Shown: positions 1-8,768, counted from the stretch's first letter. The stretch: DNA of 15,804 nt from CALAGJ01 sp964293305 (GCA_964293305.1 CAXYYO010000056.1:1-15804), one strand, 5' to 3'. Translations and numbers: made by a program. Notes: generated by a model from the sequence alone, not told the origin.

Positions 1-355
1 GTTGTATGCAAAGAACGTGAATCAAAAGTTTGAAAGCAAATCACAACCAACACGGCTTTTTATACCAACCATTATCAGTTGTATGCAAAGAACGTGAATC
101 AAAAGTTTGAAAGCAAATCACAACTAAACTGATGTTCACCAATGGCGGCCAGCAGTTGTATGCAAAGAACGTGAATCAAAAGTTTGAAAGCAAATCACAA
201 CGGAGGACTTGGTAAAGCAATTGGTGGCTTTGTTGTATGCAAAGAACGTGAATCAAAAGTTTGAAAGCAAATCACAACCAATAGTTGGGTTTACGGCGTG
301 GCAGATGAGTTGTATGCAAAGAACGTGAATCAAAAGTTTGAAAGCAAATCACTAA
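1..355. CRISPR. CRISPR array, type II-C-like, 5 repeats and 4 spacers, left end cut by window
   Basis: Seen: a 47-base repeat starts at 1, 78, 155, 232 and 309. The first four copies are identical. The spacers are exactly 30 bases each (48-77, 125-154, 202-231, 279-308). Repeat ends are inverted (GTTGT at one end, ACAAC at the other). The fifth copy (309-355) matches until its last bases, where CACAAC becomes CACTAA, so this is the degenerate terminal repeat and the array ends here. Known: a 47-base repeat with 30-base spacers is typical of type II-C (Cas9) loci in Bacteroidota. Read on the minus strand the repeat begins GTTGTGATTTGCTTTCAAA, which I recall as the start of Bacteroides fragilis II-C repeats. 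crRNA is therefore probably read leftward. Array identity is certain; subtype and orientation are inferred. The array begins at base 1 with a full repeat, so more units, the leader and the cas genes probably lie to the left. Confidence 0.97.
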
Positions 356-374
356 CACAATACAAGATTTTACT

Positions 375-407
375 TGGTAGGTACACGCAAAGTAATTTTA
401 CCTATTA
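375..407. other. short inverted repeat beside the CRISPR array
   Basis: TAGGTA at 378-383 is complementary to TACCTA at 399-404. Two G-T pairs and one T-A pair extend the stem to nine pairs around a 15-base loop. It lies in the 114-base gap between the array and the PhoD-like gene. No T-run follows on either strand, so it is not a convincing terminator. It could be the remains of a structured RNA next to the array, or chance. Confidence 0.25.
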
Positions 408-469
408 CACTTGCCTTTCTGATATCTATCCCCTCTCCATTTCAAAGTGGTGCTTTGTATTTAAAAGAA

Positions 470-1558
470 TTATTTATAACTTATATCACTTAGCCTAATG
501 GTATATTCAATTCGGGTGTTACTTGTGGCATCAATAATTTCCATCTGGATCATTGGGTCATCCTCCCATATTATTGTCAGCATGCCAAAATGATTATCCA
601 TAACTGGGCCTTCAATCCTGTTTTCATTTTGCGTAGCAAAATCCCAAGTACTGGTAATGCCACTTGACGTTACATCATAAATTGGATACAACCCTGGCTC
701 TGTTAGTCTTGAAATTTCAGCATAGTGCACATCGCCGCTAAGAAATATAATACCATTGGCTTTTGATTTTTTTATTAATTCTAGCATGCGTTTTTGTTCA
801 TGTGGGAAGCTGGCCCAGGCCTCATATCCATTGTATTCTATACTAAACTGTGAGCCACTGCAAATGAACCGCAGGTCTGCCGGCTTTACCAATTCATCTC
901 CTAGCCATTTCCATTGTGCCGCACCGAGTAATGTGCTATCCGGAGAGCTATGTGGGGTATAATCTGGTGTATAGAAATATTCTTTTCTTGGCAATGAATC
1001 GCCAGCTTTATAATTCAGTAGATCATTTCTAAAAGTTCTTACATCCAATAAAATAAGTTGTATGATATGATTGCCATTTTTAAGATACTCAGCATGATAA
1101 ATACCCTCATGCTTTCTTCTTTCGCTTTCAGCGGGTTCCTTAAAATATTTTAAAAACAATTCTTTGGATTGCTTTTTAAAGGCATAGTACTTTCCGTCAT
1201 CGTTCCAACCGTAATCATGATCATCCCATATACCAAATATTTTGGTGGCAGAATCCAATCTTTTAAAATCGGGCTGGGCCTGCCAACGTTTATATTTATT
1301 TTCCAATGTGTCCATATTTTTTGTATCGCCATAAATATTATCTCCAAGGAAAATAAAAGCATCCGGATTTTTATTAGCTGCTAAGGTTAAAACGGGCTGC
1401 GGTATATCTTGATTCCCACAACAACCAAAAGCAATTTTTGTAATGGCTGGATTTTTTTCACTGCAGGAAAATATGATGGCAACGATGGTTGATAGTAATA
1501 ACTTTTTCACATTATTTATGGTTGAATAATTTTTTTTATATTGAATATCATTTTGCAT
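470..1558 (-). CDS. PhoD-like metallophosphatase, lipoprotein
   Basis: This is an alkaline phosphatase D-type (PhoD-like) metallophosphatase, expected to hydrolyse phosphodiesters or monoesters in the cell envelope. Numbering from an upstream GTG at 1576, the metal-binding motifs are GDNIYGD (78-84), WDDHDYGWND (117-126), LLDVR (176-180) and SGDVH (280-284). The order and spacing fit the family. A lipoprotein signal is visible: KK, a hydrophobic run, then IFSC with the lipid-bearing Cys at 38. Start choice: ATG at 1558 is the only ATG before the signal and is used here. GTG at 1510 would put the start directly before KKLLLS and give a more normal signal peptide (346 residues), so it is a real alternative. 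The 132-base gap from the Dabb gene stop suggests it may have its own promoter. The substrate cannot be told from sequence. Confidence 0.85.
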   Translation of the reverse strand: MQNDIQYKKNYSTINNVKKLLLSTIVAIIFSCSEKNPAITKIAFGCCGNQDIPQPVLTLAANKNPDAFIFLGDNIYGDTKNMDTLENKYKRWQAQPDFKRLDSATKIFGIWDDHDYGWNDDGKYYAFKKQSKELFLKYFKEPAESERRKHEGIYHAEYLKNGNHIIQLILLDVRTFRNDLLNYKAGDSLPRKEYFYTPDYTPHSSPDSTLLGAAQWKWLGDELVKPADLRFICSGSQFSIEYNGYEAWASFPHEQKRMLELIKKSKANGIIFLSGDVHYAEISRLTEPGLYPIYDVTSSGITSTWDFATQNENRIEGPVMDNHFGMLTIIWEDDPMIQMEIIDATSNTRIEYTIRLSDISYK

Positions 1559-1690
1559 TCGAATACAGCATATCACTTAAATATATTTTTGCTTACTGTT
1601 GCCCTGATTTATCATGCATGTTGTGCCAGATATTTGTTCATGGGCAATTTATTGAATCCAAAAAACTAAACTAATAAATATCTATCAGTT

Positions 1691-2062
1691 TTATTGAACC
1701 CAGTAATCAAAAACTGTAACCTTTTCTAATAAGTTAGGCAATAATTGGGTAAAAGCCTTATGGGCAGGATGCACCAGATAATCATCCCTATCTTTCTCTG
1801 TACTAAAGGTTAATAAAAAACAGTAGGTCAACCCTTGGTTAAGATTTTCGGGGCTATTGTTTATTCCCCATTCAAATTTTTTGATGGTACTAATTTGTTC
1901 AGGAAGCTTGTTGAATGCATCTACAACTTTATAAACGGCCATAGAATCTGCACCTGTTTTCCATCCAAATAAAACAACATGTCGCAATTCTTTTTCTGCG
2001 GTCTGAGCCATACCATTTACTAAAATCATAACAAAGAAAATACTTATAATTATCTGTTTCAT
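1691..2062 (-). CDS. secreted Dabb-domain protein
   Basis: A 123-residue protein made of a signal peptide and one stress-responsive alpha/beta barrel (Dabb) domain. The signal peptide is residues 1-20: Lys at 2, a hydrophobic core, then GMAQ with likely cleavage before TAEK. The Dabb hallmarks are RHVVLF at 27-32 (first strand), FEWGINNSPE at 63-72, YLVHPAHKAF at 95-104 and VFDYWV at 117-122. The family forms ferredoxin-like dimeric barrels. Some plant members act as polyketide or olivetolic acid cyclases, but most bacterial ones have no known reaction. Export to the periplasm is inferred from the signal. It starts 24 bases after the RDD gene stop and so probably belongs to the porV2-porU2 transcript. 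What it binds there is unknown. Confidence 0.85.
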   Translation of the reverse strand: MKQIIISIFFVMILVNGMAQTAEKELRHVVLFGWKTGADSMAVYKVVDAFNKLPEQISTIKKFEWGINNSPENLNQGLTYCFLLTFSTEKDRDDYLVHPAHKAFTQLLPNLLEKVTVFDYWVQ

Positions 2063-2086
2063 ATCATTCTTTTTATATATAATATT

Positions 2087-2485
2087 TTATTCATTTTCCA
2101 TAGACACTACATGAGTGCCACTTACATAATCATGCAAGGTTCTTTCATTTAAAAATGGATAAAAAAATGCATCAATAATAATCAACCTTAAAGCAGAGCG
2201 AATAAGCATCTTCAATATTCCGGGTTTTTCGCCATTTGAATCAATCACTTTTGTATAGCTCAGCATTTTGCCCGGTGTGCGACTTGTTATACTTTCAAAA
2301 ATAAAATAATAAACAAACTGTACACCTAAAAGGAAAATATAATACTGAATAAAAGGCCAATGCCAATACATGGCATACCATTTAAAAAAATAAAAAATAC
2401 CATAACTGATTAAGGCAATTAAAATAGTATCTACTAAAAAATTTATAACTCTGATGCCAATGCCTGAATGCCTGATTACTGTCAT
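2087..2485 (-). CDS. RDD family membrane protein
   Basis: A 132-residue integral membrane protein of the RDD family. Seen: R12 and D19 in the first helix (RVINFLVD), a first hydrophobic segment at about 13-35, a second at about 47-65, the loop motif TPGK at 70-73, a third segment at about 97-112, and the closing HDYVSGT at 118-124. These are the conserved points of the family, and the length is normal for a single RDD domain. RDD proteins are poorly understood; some have been linked to ion (Na+/H+) transport. The start ATG at 2485 lies 17 bases after the porU2 stop, which supports co-transcription. Whether it serves the secretion module or is merely carried with it is unknown. Confidence 0.88.
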   Translation of the reverse strand: MTVIRHSGIGIRVINFLVDTILIALISYGIFYFFKWYAMYWHWPFIQYYIFLLGVQFVYYFIFESITSRTPGKMLSYTKVIDSNGEKPGILKMLIRSALRLIIIDAFFYPFLNERTLHDYVSGTHVVSMENE

Positions 2486-2502
2486 GAATGTTTACTATTT
2501 TT

Positions 2503-5500
2503 TTATCGCATTAGATACATTTTGCCATATCCCTTATTGAAATATTGATCCGTATTTACATCGAAGCCATCTTTATCTACCGTTTGGAATTTATCTAAAG
2601 ATTTTCCATTCAAATTAGTAATAACCCTATAGAGATAAACACCATTACCCAGCTTTTGTCCATACTGGTCTGTTCCATCCCATTTATACTCCGTAATATT
2701 TCTGCCAATATGAATTGAACCTAATTCAGCACTTGTAATTTCTTTTACAATTTTTCCAGTGATAGTCAGTACCTGGATACGAATATTTTGTGGCACTTCA
2801 CTACCGGTTACGGTAAAAACAAATGCTGTAGAACTAGTAAATGGATTAGGATAATTAAACAGATTGCTAATCATCGGTTTGTTATACACATTGAAGTTTA
2901 CGGTGTATTCTACAATACCAGCGGGATTATCACTTTTATCTTTTCCAGATACGAGCAGTTGATAGCTTCCATCCTCCGTTAGTAATGGATAAAAATCTAC
3001 TGTGGCAATATTTTCACCATTGCCAGTGGCAGGGGTAAATTGTAATGTATCATTTACAAAATAAAATCTCCGAATACTACCATCAGGATATTGCAACCTG
3101 ACATTCATTAATGTGGTATCATCAAGCAATTGGAATGTGGAATTATCTTTTAATCGTATTTGTATATGCGGCTGTGCCGATACAATATCGTTATTCAGAA
3201 TATGTACAGCATCAAAAGTTACATCCATGATGGGTCTAAACTTATCAGCACTCACTTTAAATTGTTGATATAGGAAATTATTAAAGTGATATTGTTCCGG
3301 CTGCGCCTGATCTGGATTTACATCCAAGAAAATATTATTCGTTCCTTCTAAATTGCCAGTTGGAATTGAATAGCGAATGATGGCCGTGTCTCCTGGATTC
3401 AGTTGCTTCAATTTATTAATAGGATAATCAGTTGTAACATTTGCTTCATCTATCACCTGCATTTTAACCAGCATGCTATCAGTAAATGGCACATCACTGA
3501 TGTTCTTAAAAGCAATAGATATATTCTGTGGCTGTCCTAAGTCAAGGCTATCGCTAAAACTCAGGAAAAGATTGGGCGCCAACGCTCCTTCGGGCACAGG
3601 ATCATAGAGTACTCTCCACCAGCGTAGTTGTGAAGGAGTTTGATTAATACTATCAGCATTGCGCATGCGCAATTGTATAAATGGATATTGCGTAGCATCT
3701 ATTGAACTGATATCGAAATTCTGCTGATTGCTATTTAAAGTAAACAGCGATACCAAATTTTGCGCAGCATCTATTCCAAATATTTCAAGAGATGGATTAT
3801 CGCCATTTGTATTCAATGTATTTTGAGTACGCCATTGTACTTGCTTCCAGGCTTTGGCCATACCAAATAGCGGAGAAGTAATATACCCTAAAGTATCTGC
3901 ACCAGTGAGTGTGCGCTGATAAAATATGCGATCAAATAAGCCGGCACTATACTGCCATTCCGGTGTGTAAGTAGCGGCTTCATTTTTCTTATAATTGAAT
4001 ACCCATGTACGAGGAAAATAGAATGAATCCACATCGGCAAAGCCGGCAGACTTTAAGCGGTCATACCAAGTATTTCCCGCACCATAAATGGATGCATCAT
4101 TCTGCCACACAGGTGCATAAGGCGTTTCACTAATTGGTTCATCTATTAGTATTCTTGCAGTAACCAATGCACCCGAAGGAATCCAATCCATAAAGTCACG
4201 CATCTTTCTTCTGCCCGTTGTATCCCAAAATCCAAACTCAAAATTATATTCTCTGCCAGTACCTCCACAGTAAGCAGCACTTCCTAAAAATCCTCCATAA
4301 GTGCCGGATCCATTGGTTGAAGGATTGGTTTGATTATAATATGGATTCAGCGTAATTGGATCAAATACATTATAAATAACCGATTTGCCCAAGCATGCAC
4401 CAGAAGTGGTGGTAAGCCCATTGATACTTACTTTAAAATCCTGATCTTCTACACCACTATATAAGAAGATGGAATGTACAATACTCAATGAATTGAGCAC
4501 TGGTTTAAAATGCCAGTTTCGGTTATTACTGTCTATATAAATTCTTTCAACACCTGCTTTCAAATGTTGATATAAATGAGATTGATTAAACCCTGCACTA
4601 CTTCCAGGCAGATATACAAAGCTGGAAGTATTCCAACGAATATTTTCAGGTGCCGCAGCAGGTGCTACACGCCAGTAGTAAACAGTGCTATCAACAAAAG
4701 ATACAGAAGGATTGAAGGATAAAATACCACCAACAGAATTTATCGTTTGACTCACTTTAAATGATGAATTAAAGAGCTCTGTTGTATCCATTTCCATTAT
4801 ATAGTCCCGAGCTGCACTAAATGGGTTTGCAGAAGAAGCCTGCAATTGAATAGTTGGTTTATTTACAATAGCAAAGTTGTAAGGGTGCACAGGTCTTAGT
4901 TCATCTTCAATAATAAAAAACTGCTTACCCACGGTATTATTCAATTCACTTAACTCATCGTATGCCTGCTTACTGTCAATAGTAACTATCAATCTGTTTT
5001 CCCCTTTATCTCTTGAAGCTACTATCGGTACAGATAGTTGTACCGAATCTCTGAAACGGATTGATTTTATCTGCTCATTGAATATAGTATCCATACTGCC
5101 GTCAGGATATTGTCTGATGATTAGTGCATTTACATTTTCACCGGTGGCTTTGCCAATATTGTGGAAATATACTTTTACATCAAATTTTGTATCTGCTAAT
5201 GATATAAAAGTTGGATTTATAATTACCTGTGGTTCTTCTATTACAAAATCTGGTTTTTCGTGTGCATTTACTTTTAATGCCGGGTCTCCATGCAAACAGG
5301 TTTCTTCTGCATGCAGATACCTTGTAGTACTATCTAATCTGGCACTCAGCAATACATTGATAGCATCTTTTATACTGTATGAAACAGGTTTATTATAATT
5401 ACCATTACTCAATGATTGATAGAAACCTTTGTTGTAAGCATCTAAATAACTTTGCACACCAAAATGAGTACTAGCTATAAATCCAATTGCACCTCTATCC

Positions 5501-7584
5501 TTTGCTAGCACAAAATTCTCAGATATAGAACTGATTAAAAAAAGCCTACTGGTATCATGCGAATAAATATTTCCAGCATTACACCCATTTACAATGAACA
5601 GGGGATATTTTCCTTGATTATTATAATCGTAAGGTGAGTTTAAGTTGTAGTCAAGCACTGTTGCTGAAGAGTGCCCAAAATAGTTAAGTACACTAATACC
5701 ATCTTCAAATAAAGAGGTCATTAATGCATCTGTTATAGGTGTGGCAGTACCTGTAGTCGTTTTATTAAAGCTAAACACATTACCACCAAATAACGTATCC
5801 TGTATAATATTTCTATAATTATTTAAACTTGCTGTTAATGAAAAGTCTAGACCCGGGTCATTGGCACCTGTTACATGCACATTGGTTTTCATCCAGGCTT
5901 TATTGGCAATGGTTTGTACGGTATTTTGCTGCTGCTGTTCAAATGCCTTGATCTTATTCAAATAAATTTCAACTTCCTCAGGAACAACAGCCGCCAGCCT
6001 TCCTACATAAGTGGCGGGTTGGGGTTCATTATTTTCAGAAGCAATAAGATTATCTGAAGCCGGCCATCCAAAAGTGGGTACGAGATTTAATCTGTCTGCA
6101 TATACAGAACTTTGATTATACCTATATTCATCATAAGTAACTGCCTTACCCATGAGAAAAACAAAATTTGGTTTTATTGTGAAATTTTTTCTTGCATACG
6201 CCAAAAAGTTTTTTACAGATAGTGGATGTCTTTTTATGCCAAAGGCAAATTGATCTTCCAATTCTTCTATATCATAAATCTGTGTACTATGACTACCACC
6301 TGCTACTGAATTTCTATAGGTTTTGTAAGCATCTACCGGATTATTACCACTCATTAATATTTTATTGGTAACAATGAGATAATCGCCTTGTAATGCGGAG
6401 TTTGAATAATTTAAAAAACTGCGAGTTTTTAAACTGGTAACTGTATTGATATTACTATCATCTTCACTTACCATTACCAAACTTCTTCCAACAGTTGAGG
6501 CAGGCAGTACAAACCTGAATTTGCCAGCTATAGCTGTATTTGCAAGAATTTTTTTCCCATTGGTAAGATCATATAAAACAGGGCTGGCAATACCACTACT
6601 AAAATTTGTAATTTCCAAATAGTAACCTACTCCTGTGGCAGGGAGATTAAATTTGAAATTAGTATTACCACCAAAATTAAATTGCCGTTGATAAGCTAAA
6701 TCTACAAAGCCAGCAACCACACGATCTTCGTCTGCAGTAGAGTTGTTGATCAATTGGAAATTAACCGTAGTTCCTGAAAAGATGGATGCAGCAATGGCTG
6801 AAGATGTAAAAATTTTTGCATCAAATATGCCCAATGGCTGATTGATTACTTCGCTTCCATTTACTGTTACTTTTACTGTTCTTCCGCTACCTCTTATAGA
6901 ATTGCCGGCAAATGATGCTTGCATTGTACCAGTACTTCCAATTACGGGATAAAGGTTGTCTGAAGAAAAGGTATATGGAGCCGTTCTATAAATTTCTTTT
7001 GTACTCCAAAATTCACCAAGATCATAAGTAGAGGAATACACATTTACACCTCCAAAATAAACAGGCTTTCCCCTGTTTTGAAATTCCTGAAATGCATTTC
7101 TGTAGTTGTAAATAAAATAAGGCTCTGCGGGCAGTGTATTTGAGGCTACATCATTTGAAGTAGTTGTTAGTCGTGCATTTGCTGTGCTTGTATTTACACA
7201 TAGATAAAATGATGCTGTATCAGATATTAAGCTAATGTCTTTTGAGAATTGATAGGTTGGATTTTTATACATGGGAAAATCTGCCACACCATCATTTCTT
7301 TCCCCCCAAAATTCTATATAACCATTTGCCGGTAGCACACCGGTGGCTGCACTGGTATAGATAGGGAGCTGCACCCCATTTCTCCATAATTGAAATTGTT
7401 CAGCCGCTGTATTCCCTAATCCATTTGCTGCCAGCAGCGATTGATTGATGCGATACAATCCCGTTTTCCCAACTCTAAATTTATAATAGGTATTGGAATA
7501 ATTTATCCACTCGTTATTGTAAGATTGTGCATGTGTAGTGCCAACTTGTAAAATGATCAGCAGGCACAATAAGTATTTGCTCAT
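2503..7584 (-). CDS. porU2: PorU2-like type IX secretion sortase, C25 peptidase family
   Basis: A very large (1693-residue) secreted protein with a gingipain-type C25 cysteine peptidase domain. A signal peptide (1-20, ending THAQ) sends it across the inner membrane. After N-terminal beta-rich domains comes the peptidase core at about 400-760, with the catalytic pair His638 (NYFGHSS) and Cys668 (VNGCNAG). Beta-rich CARDB/Ig-like stretches follow from about 780 and 1336. The C-terminal domain begins NYPNPF at 1577-1582 and runs through WDGTDQYGQ to NGVYLYR, the usual FlgD-like or type A sorting-domain pattern. Known: PorU removes C-terminal signals from T9SS cargo at the outer membrane together with PorV. 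The larger PorU2 form is typically paired with PorV2, as here, where the genes overlap by four bases. That it is the longer paralogue rather than the main PorU is inferred from length and partner. Its exact substrate is unknown. Confidence 0.87.
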   Translation of the reverse strand: MSKYLLCLLIILQVGTTHAQSYNNEWINYSNTYYKFRVGKTGLYRINQSLLAANGLGNTAAEQFQLWRNGVQLPIYTSAATGVLPANGYIEFWGERNDGVADFPMYKNPTYQFSKDISLISDTASFYLCVNTSTANARLTTTSNDVASNTLPAEPYFIYNYRNAFQEFQNRGKPVYFGGVNVYSSTYDLGEFWSTKEIYRTAPYTFSSDNLYPVIGSTGTMQASFAGNSIRGSGRTVKVTVNGSEVINQPLGIFDAKIFTSSAIAASIFSGTTVNFQLINNSTADEDRVVAGFVDLAYQRQFNFGGNTNFKFNLPATGVGYYLEITNFSSGIASPVLYDLTNGKKILANTAIAGKFRFVLPASTVGRSLVMVSEDDSNINTVTSLKTRSFLNYSNSALQGDYLIVTNKILMSGNNPVDAYKTYRNSVAGGSHSTQIYDIEELEDQFAFGIKRHPLSVKNFLAYARKNFTIKPNFVFLMGKAVTYDEYRYNQSSVYADRLNLVPTFGWPASDNLIASENNEPQPATYVGRLAAVVPEEVEIYLNKIKAFEQQQQNTVQTIANKAWMKTNVHVTGANDPGLDFSLTASLNNYRNIIQDTLFGGNVFSFNKTTTGTATPITDALMTSLFEDGISVLNYFGHSSATVLDYNLNSPYDYNNQGKYPLFIVNGCNAGNIYSHDTSRLFLISSISENFVLAKDRGAIGFIASTHFGVQSYLDAYNKGFYQSLSNGNYNKPVSYSIKDAINVLLSARLDSTTRYLHAEETCLHGDPALKVNAHEKPDFVIEEPQVIINPTFISLADTKFDVKVYFHNIGKATGENVNALIIRQYPDGSMDTIFNEQIKSIRFRDSVQLSVPIVASRDKGENRLIVTIDSKQAYDELSELNNTVGKQFFIIEDELRPVHPYNFAIVNKPTIQLQASSANPFSAARDYIMEMDTTELFNSSFKVSQTINSVGGILSFNPSVSFVDSTVYYWRVAPAAAPENIRWNTSSFVYLPGSSAGFNQSHLYQHLKAGVERIYIDSNNRNWHFKPVLNSLSIVHSIFLYSGVEDQDFKVSINGLTTTSGACLGKSVIYNVFDPITLNPYYNQTNPSTNGSGTYGGFLGSAAYCGGTGREYNFEFGFWDTTGRRKMRDFMDWIPSGALVTARILIDEPISETPYAPVWQNDASIYGAGNTWYDRLKSAGFADVDSFYFPRTWVFNYKKNEAATYTPEWQYSAGLFDRIFYQRTLTGADTLGYITSPLFGMAKAWKQVQWRTQNTLNTNGDNPSLEIFGIDAAQNLVSLFTLNSNQQNFDISSIDATQYPFIQLRMRNADSINQTPSQLRWWRVLYDPVPEGALAPNLFLSFSDSLDLGQPQNISIAFKNISDVPFTDSMLVKMQVIDEANVTTDYPINKLKQLNPGDTAIIRYSIPTGNLEGTNNIFLDVNPDQAQPEQYHFNNFLYQQFKVSADKFRPIMDVTFDAVHILNNDIVSAQPHIQIRLKDNSTFQLLDDTTLMNVRLQYPDGSIRRFYFVNDTLQFTPATGNGENIATVDFYPLLTEDGSYQLLVSGKDKSDNPAGIVEYTVNFNVYNKPMISNLFNYPNPFTSSTAFVFTVTGSEVPQNIRIQVLTITGKIVKEITSAELGSIHIGRNITEYKWDGTDQYGQKLGNGVYLYRVITNLNGKSLDKFQTVDKDGFDVNTDQYFNKGYGKMYLMR

Positions 7585-8768
7585 GGTACCGGATAGCCTC
7601 CTTTAGGCTTTTTTGTTTTTGATGGTTTGTCCAATGCTGGATATGCTCCCTTCTTCTTGGCTTCTGTACTTCTTGGTGCCAAATCAATATTCAAACTAAA
7701 TACATGTGTGTAAAGTGGATTGCTTTGATTGGCCAAGTTTGTGAATGCATAATCTATATGAAGATTTCCAACTTTGAATCCAGCTCCTAATGATGGCTGA
7801 AAAATCCATACTTTCTGTTGATTTAAAGTGTCCCCATCTTTTAGACCTTGCTGAAAGTTTGAAACACCTGCTCTTACAAATACAGTATTGCTGATATTGA
7901 GTTCAGCACCCAAGCGGGGATCTATACTAATAGGATTGGAACGTATTAGTGTATTACGTTTACCATCAAAAGTCATTTCTAAATTGAGCTCTGTCAACAA
8001 ATTTATTTTGGGTGATAGCTTTGCATTGTAGCCGGCTGCCGGTATAAGCCGTGGCGCTGTAAGTTCTGTACTTTTTACCGGGATTTCATTATTGGTAAGA
8101 TAGAGTACTTCTTTTTCAGCATCTGTAAAACTAAAATTCCAAGCATTAAAAGTGGTGGTAATATCTCTTGCTGCAATGCCAAAACGCCAAGTGTTTGTTT
8201 TGTATAAAAATCCTGCATCAAAACCAAAACCCCATGCATTGGCAAAACTGCCCACATTTCTGTGTATGATTTTTGTATTGGCACCCCAGCTCATTTGTGC
8301 CTGTTTATTGTCCTTTATGATTTGACTGTATGATAATATGAAACCATAATCTGCAGAGGAAAAACTTTGGATATTGTTATAGTTGAGAGAGCCATCTGGT
8401 TCTACTAAAAATAATGTGTTTGGAATATCGTCCACTGCAAAACGCAAAAAACTGGCCCCCAATGTTTTTTGTCCATCACCCCCAACAGGAATAGCAACAG
8501 AAGCATAGTCATATTTACCAATACCCGCAAAATAATCTGCATGCATGAGGCTGACACTAGGATGCTCATACACATCTACTAATCCTGCCGGGTTCCAATA
8601 TCCGGCACTACCATCACTAGCACTGGCTACCTGGGCACCACCCATGGCCAAGCCACGGGCACCGGCACCTATGTTGAGAAATTCATTACTGTATTTTCTA
8701 AACTGCGATCTGGAGTCCATAGATGTTAGCAGCAGAATCAACAGGAAGGCTATCGACCTTATTGTCAT
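7581..8768 (-). CDS. porV2: PorV2-like outer membrane protein of type IX secretion
   Basis: A 395-residue outer-membrane beta-barrel of the PorV/PorQ family (FadL-like fold). Seen: a signal peptide (1-22, ending SRSQ), then the family's N-terminal motif GAGARGLAMGGA (34-45) and YWNPAGL (57-63). Alternating beta-strand sequence follows to about residue 365. The last 30 or so residues are a Lys/Pro-rich tail. Known: PorV shuttles T9SS cargo from the translocon to the PorU sortase. The ATGA overlap (7581-7584) with the PorU2 gene makes translational coupling and a matched dose of the two proteins likely. As the first gene of the tight minus-strand cluster, its upstream region should carry the promoter; a perfect hairpin lies 23 bases before its ATG. 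Assignment to PorV2 rather than PorV or PorQ rests on the partner gene. Confidence 0.86.
   Translation of the reverse strand: MTIRSIAFLLILLLTSMDSRSQFRKYSNEFLNIGAGARGLAMGGAQVASASDGSAGYWNPAGLVDVYEHPSVSLMHADYFAGIGKYDYASVAIPVGGDGQKTLGASFLRFAVDDIPNTLFLVEPDGSLNYNNIQSFSSADYGFILSYSQIIKDNKQAQMSWGANTKIIHRNVGSFANAWGFGFDAGFLYKTNTWRFGIAARDITTTFNAWNFSFTDAEKEVLYLTNNEIPVKSTELTAPRLIPAAGYNAKLSPKINLLTELNLEMTFDGKRNTLIRSNPISIDPRLGAELNISNTVFVRAGVSNFQQGLKDGDTLNQQKVWIFQPSLGAGFKVGNLHIDYAFTNLANQSNPLYTHVFSLNIDLAPRSTEAKKKGAYPALDKPSKTKKPKGGYPVP

Noticed and set aside
298..498. Small plus-strand open frame (66 codons) at the array end
   Set aside because: It is mostly a translation of the last spacer and CRISPR repeat, runs into the antisense of the PhoD-like gene end, and has no protein-like features.
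1599..1647. TTGCCC and GGGCAA inverted repeat between the PhoD-like and Dabb genes
   Set aside because: Only six perfect pairs around a 37-base loop and no T-run; too weak to call a terminator, though it resembles the hairpin cores of the repeat at the right end.
5078..5398. 106-codon plus-strand open frame
   Set aside because: Antisense to the porU2 coding sequence; composition follows from the opposite strand.
7850..7872. Stretch resembling part of the CRISPR repeat (AAAGTTTGAAA) as a possible anti-repeat
   Set aside because: The match is short, lies inside porV2 coding sequence and lacks a tracrRNA-like hairpin or terminator.
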